Positions 62,951 through 64,000 of a DNA stretch of 64,000 bases are shown one piece after another. The notes beneath the pieces were generated by a model that did no database searches, was not told where the DNA came from, and worked only from the letters and a program-made list of their open reading frames with translations. Position 1 is the first letter of the stretch. Every line of letters begins with the position of its first letter. Position numbers and translations under genes: made by a program. The stretch spans positions 11,191,843 through 11,255,842 of the forward strand of contig JAEMBT020000003.1 of assembly GCA_018873245.2 (NCBI GenBank), given 5' to 3'. The DNA is from Archegozetes longisetosus (taxonomy: Eukaryota > Arthropoda > Arachnida > Sarcoptiformes > Trhypochthoniidae).

Positions 62951-64000
62951 CTGTTGGAGAAAATCTTATTTTAAAATAATGAGCTGCAAGACGGCAAATA
63001 TAGGTAATTAATGAACAATTTGAACATTGCTTTGCACGCTACCTAGTTTAAGAGTTTATAAAGTTCTATCACTCCCTGAAAGTGATTTTACAGATTACCT
63101 TTTTTTTATCAAAGTTAAGTAACTTATTTTTTTCAATAGCAAATATTTAATCCAGGTTGAAATTTAAGTTCGGATTCTTAATCTAATTCAATGAACTGCT
63201 GGAGAAATATTTTGATTTACTCAATGCAAAAAATTTACTAAAACTATTTTCCCATCAGTCAATTTAATTATTAATTTGAATAATTCACATATATTTTTAA
63301 AACTTCTATATAGAATCTGATTTTAAATAAATTTTAGCCCGAAGATTGCTGTTGATCACACTAATGGGGTAGGCCACATTAGTTCATGTTATGTTATGAC
63401 TAAAGCATTGCGAAAGGTCGACTAAAACAGTTTCAAAAAGTGGGCTAGATTAAGCTAAATAAAAACAAAGAAAATGTTGAAAAAAGTTTCCAATTAAAAT
63501 ATGTTTCATCATATAAGAACTTTAACGCAAAAGGATAATATGTCCTATATTAGTGTTTGAGTACAAAAGGCCCAATTTACATTTATTTAGAGTAGACTTA
63601 TATTAATGTTCTCTATTAATCACGAGCGCTTCTAGTCAATTACACTTTTTAATTATTTGTCAATATTTACATGATCTATACCTTCGTATGTAAAAATCAT
63701 TTATTAAAATATACTTTCGTTGAATAATACTGAGTCATTTTTATATCAATCAAAATTTTAATGACCAAACGCTTCAGACTTATAGAGTAAATAAAATCGT
63801 TTCAAGCCTTTTACTTCGGCTTAAAATTGAAGAGAGTTCCCCTCAAGCATTATAGTCCTCATATATCGGGTATTCGCTATAAAAGTATATCCAAAAGTAT
63901 TAATATATTAAAACTTTTTTCTTGAGTCGTTTTGATTAAAAGCTATGTATAATAATGTGAATGATTGAGTCTGATTTTGAACTTTTGATAGATTTAAGTT
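62951..64000 (-). other. Probable arylsulfatase B intron, no exon found
   Basis: AT-rich sequence upstream of acceptor CCAACAG. I could not find the C-x-P-S-R motif in either strand, so the preceding exon is outside the window or very short. Confidence 0.5.

Noticed and set aside
1..64000. tRNA, rRNA or CRISPR features
   Set aside because: I looked for B-box-like GGTTCRA sequences with cloverleaf context and for regularly spaced direct repeats and found none. The ACCGACA repeats are foldback subrepeats, not CRISPR.

Overview
This is a strongly AT-rich eukaryotic window with spliced genes: many 55-150 bp GT-AG introns, long runs without genes, microsatellites and nested DNA transposons. The recognisable proteins are animal: a class C GPCR resembling Bride of sevenless, a DEG/ENaC channel, arylsulfatase B, and a large EGF-domain membrane protein whose C-terminal third resembles the tick midgut antigen family Bm86/ATAQ. 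Together these suggest an arthropod, most likely an arachnid and probably a mite. The taxon is an inference, not something read directly.

Layout. At 0.2-1.8 kb (minus strand) two exons carry TM1 to about TM6 of a boss-like receptor whose 3' end lies off the left edge. From 1.9 to 30.4 kb I find no supportable gene, only AG/CT tracts and small hairpins. From 30.4 to 37.4 kb is a transposon nest: an inverted pair of 174-bp pogo-like MITEs, then an outer Tc1/mariner-type relic (about 32290-37379) that contains a second mariner-like element with transposase remnants, two foldback elements with perfect 9-bp target duplications, an 855-bp near-palindrome, and two more foldback-like repeats.

From 37.7 to 47.6 kb (minus strand) is the main gene. 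I could assemble 21 exons that stay in frame from a signal peptide to a C-terminal transmembrane helix, predicting 2307 residues. Its ectodomain has two MAM-like sandwiches, three tandem copies of a larger module with the same intron-phase pattern, and a Bm86-like cysteine-rich block.

From 47.6 to 53.4 kb there are only repeats and one possible coding relic. At 53.4-54.7 kb (minus) lies an intronless DEG/ENaC gene with an in-frame stop and a frameshift, so it is probably a pseudogene. From 54.8 to 60.2 kb is a second transposon area: a hairpin MITE, a hAT-like transposase relic, a broken TE protein interrupted by a CAGGG-ended element, and a 504-bp mini-transposon that still encodes a DUF4817 helix-turn-helix domain. 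That mini-transposon has the same termini as the outer element of the 32-37 kb nest. At 61.2-63.0 kb (minus) are the last two exons of an arylsulfatase B gene whose N-terminal exons lie beyond the right edge.

The genes share no obvious pathway. The most novel object is the large modular Bm86-like protein. The most informative genome-evolution signal is the nested transposon block, where insertion order can be read from target duplications and matching termini.
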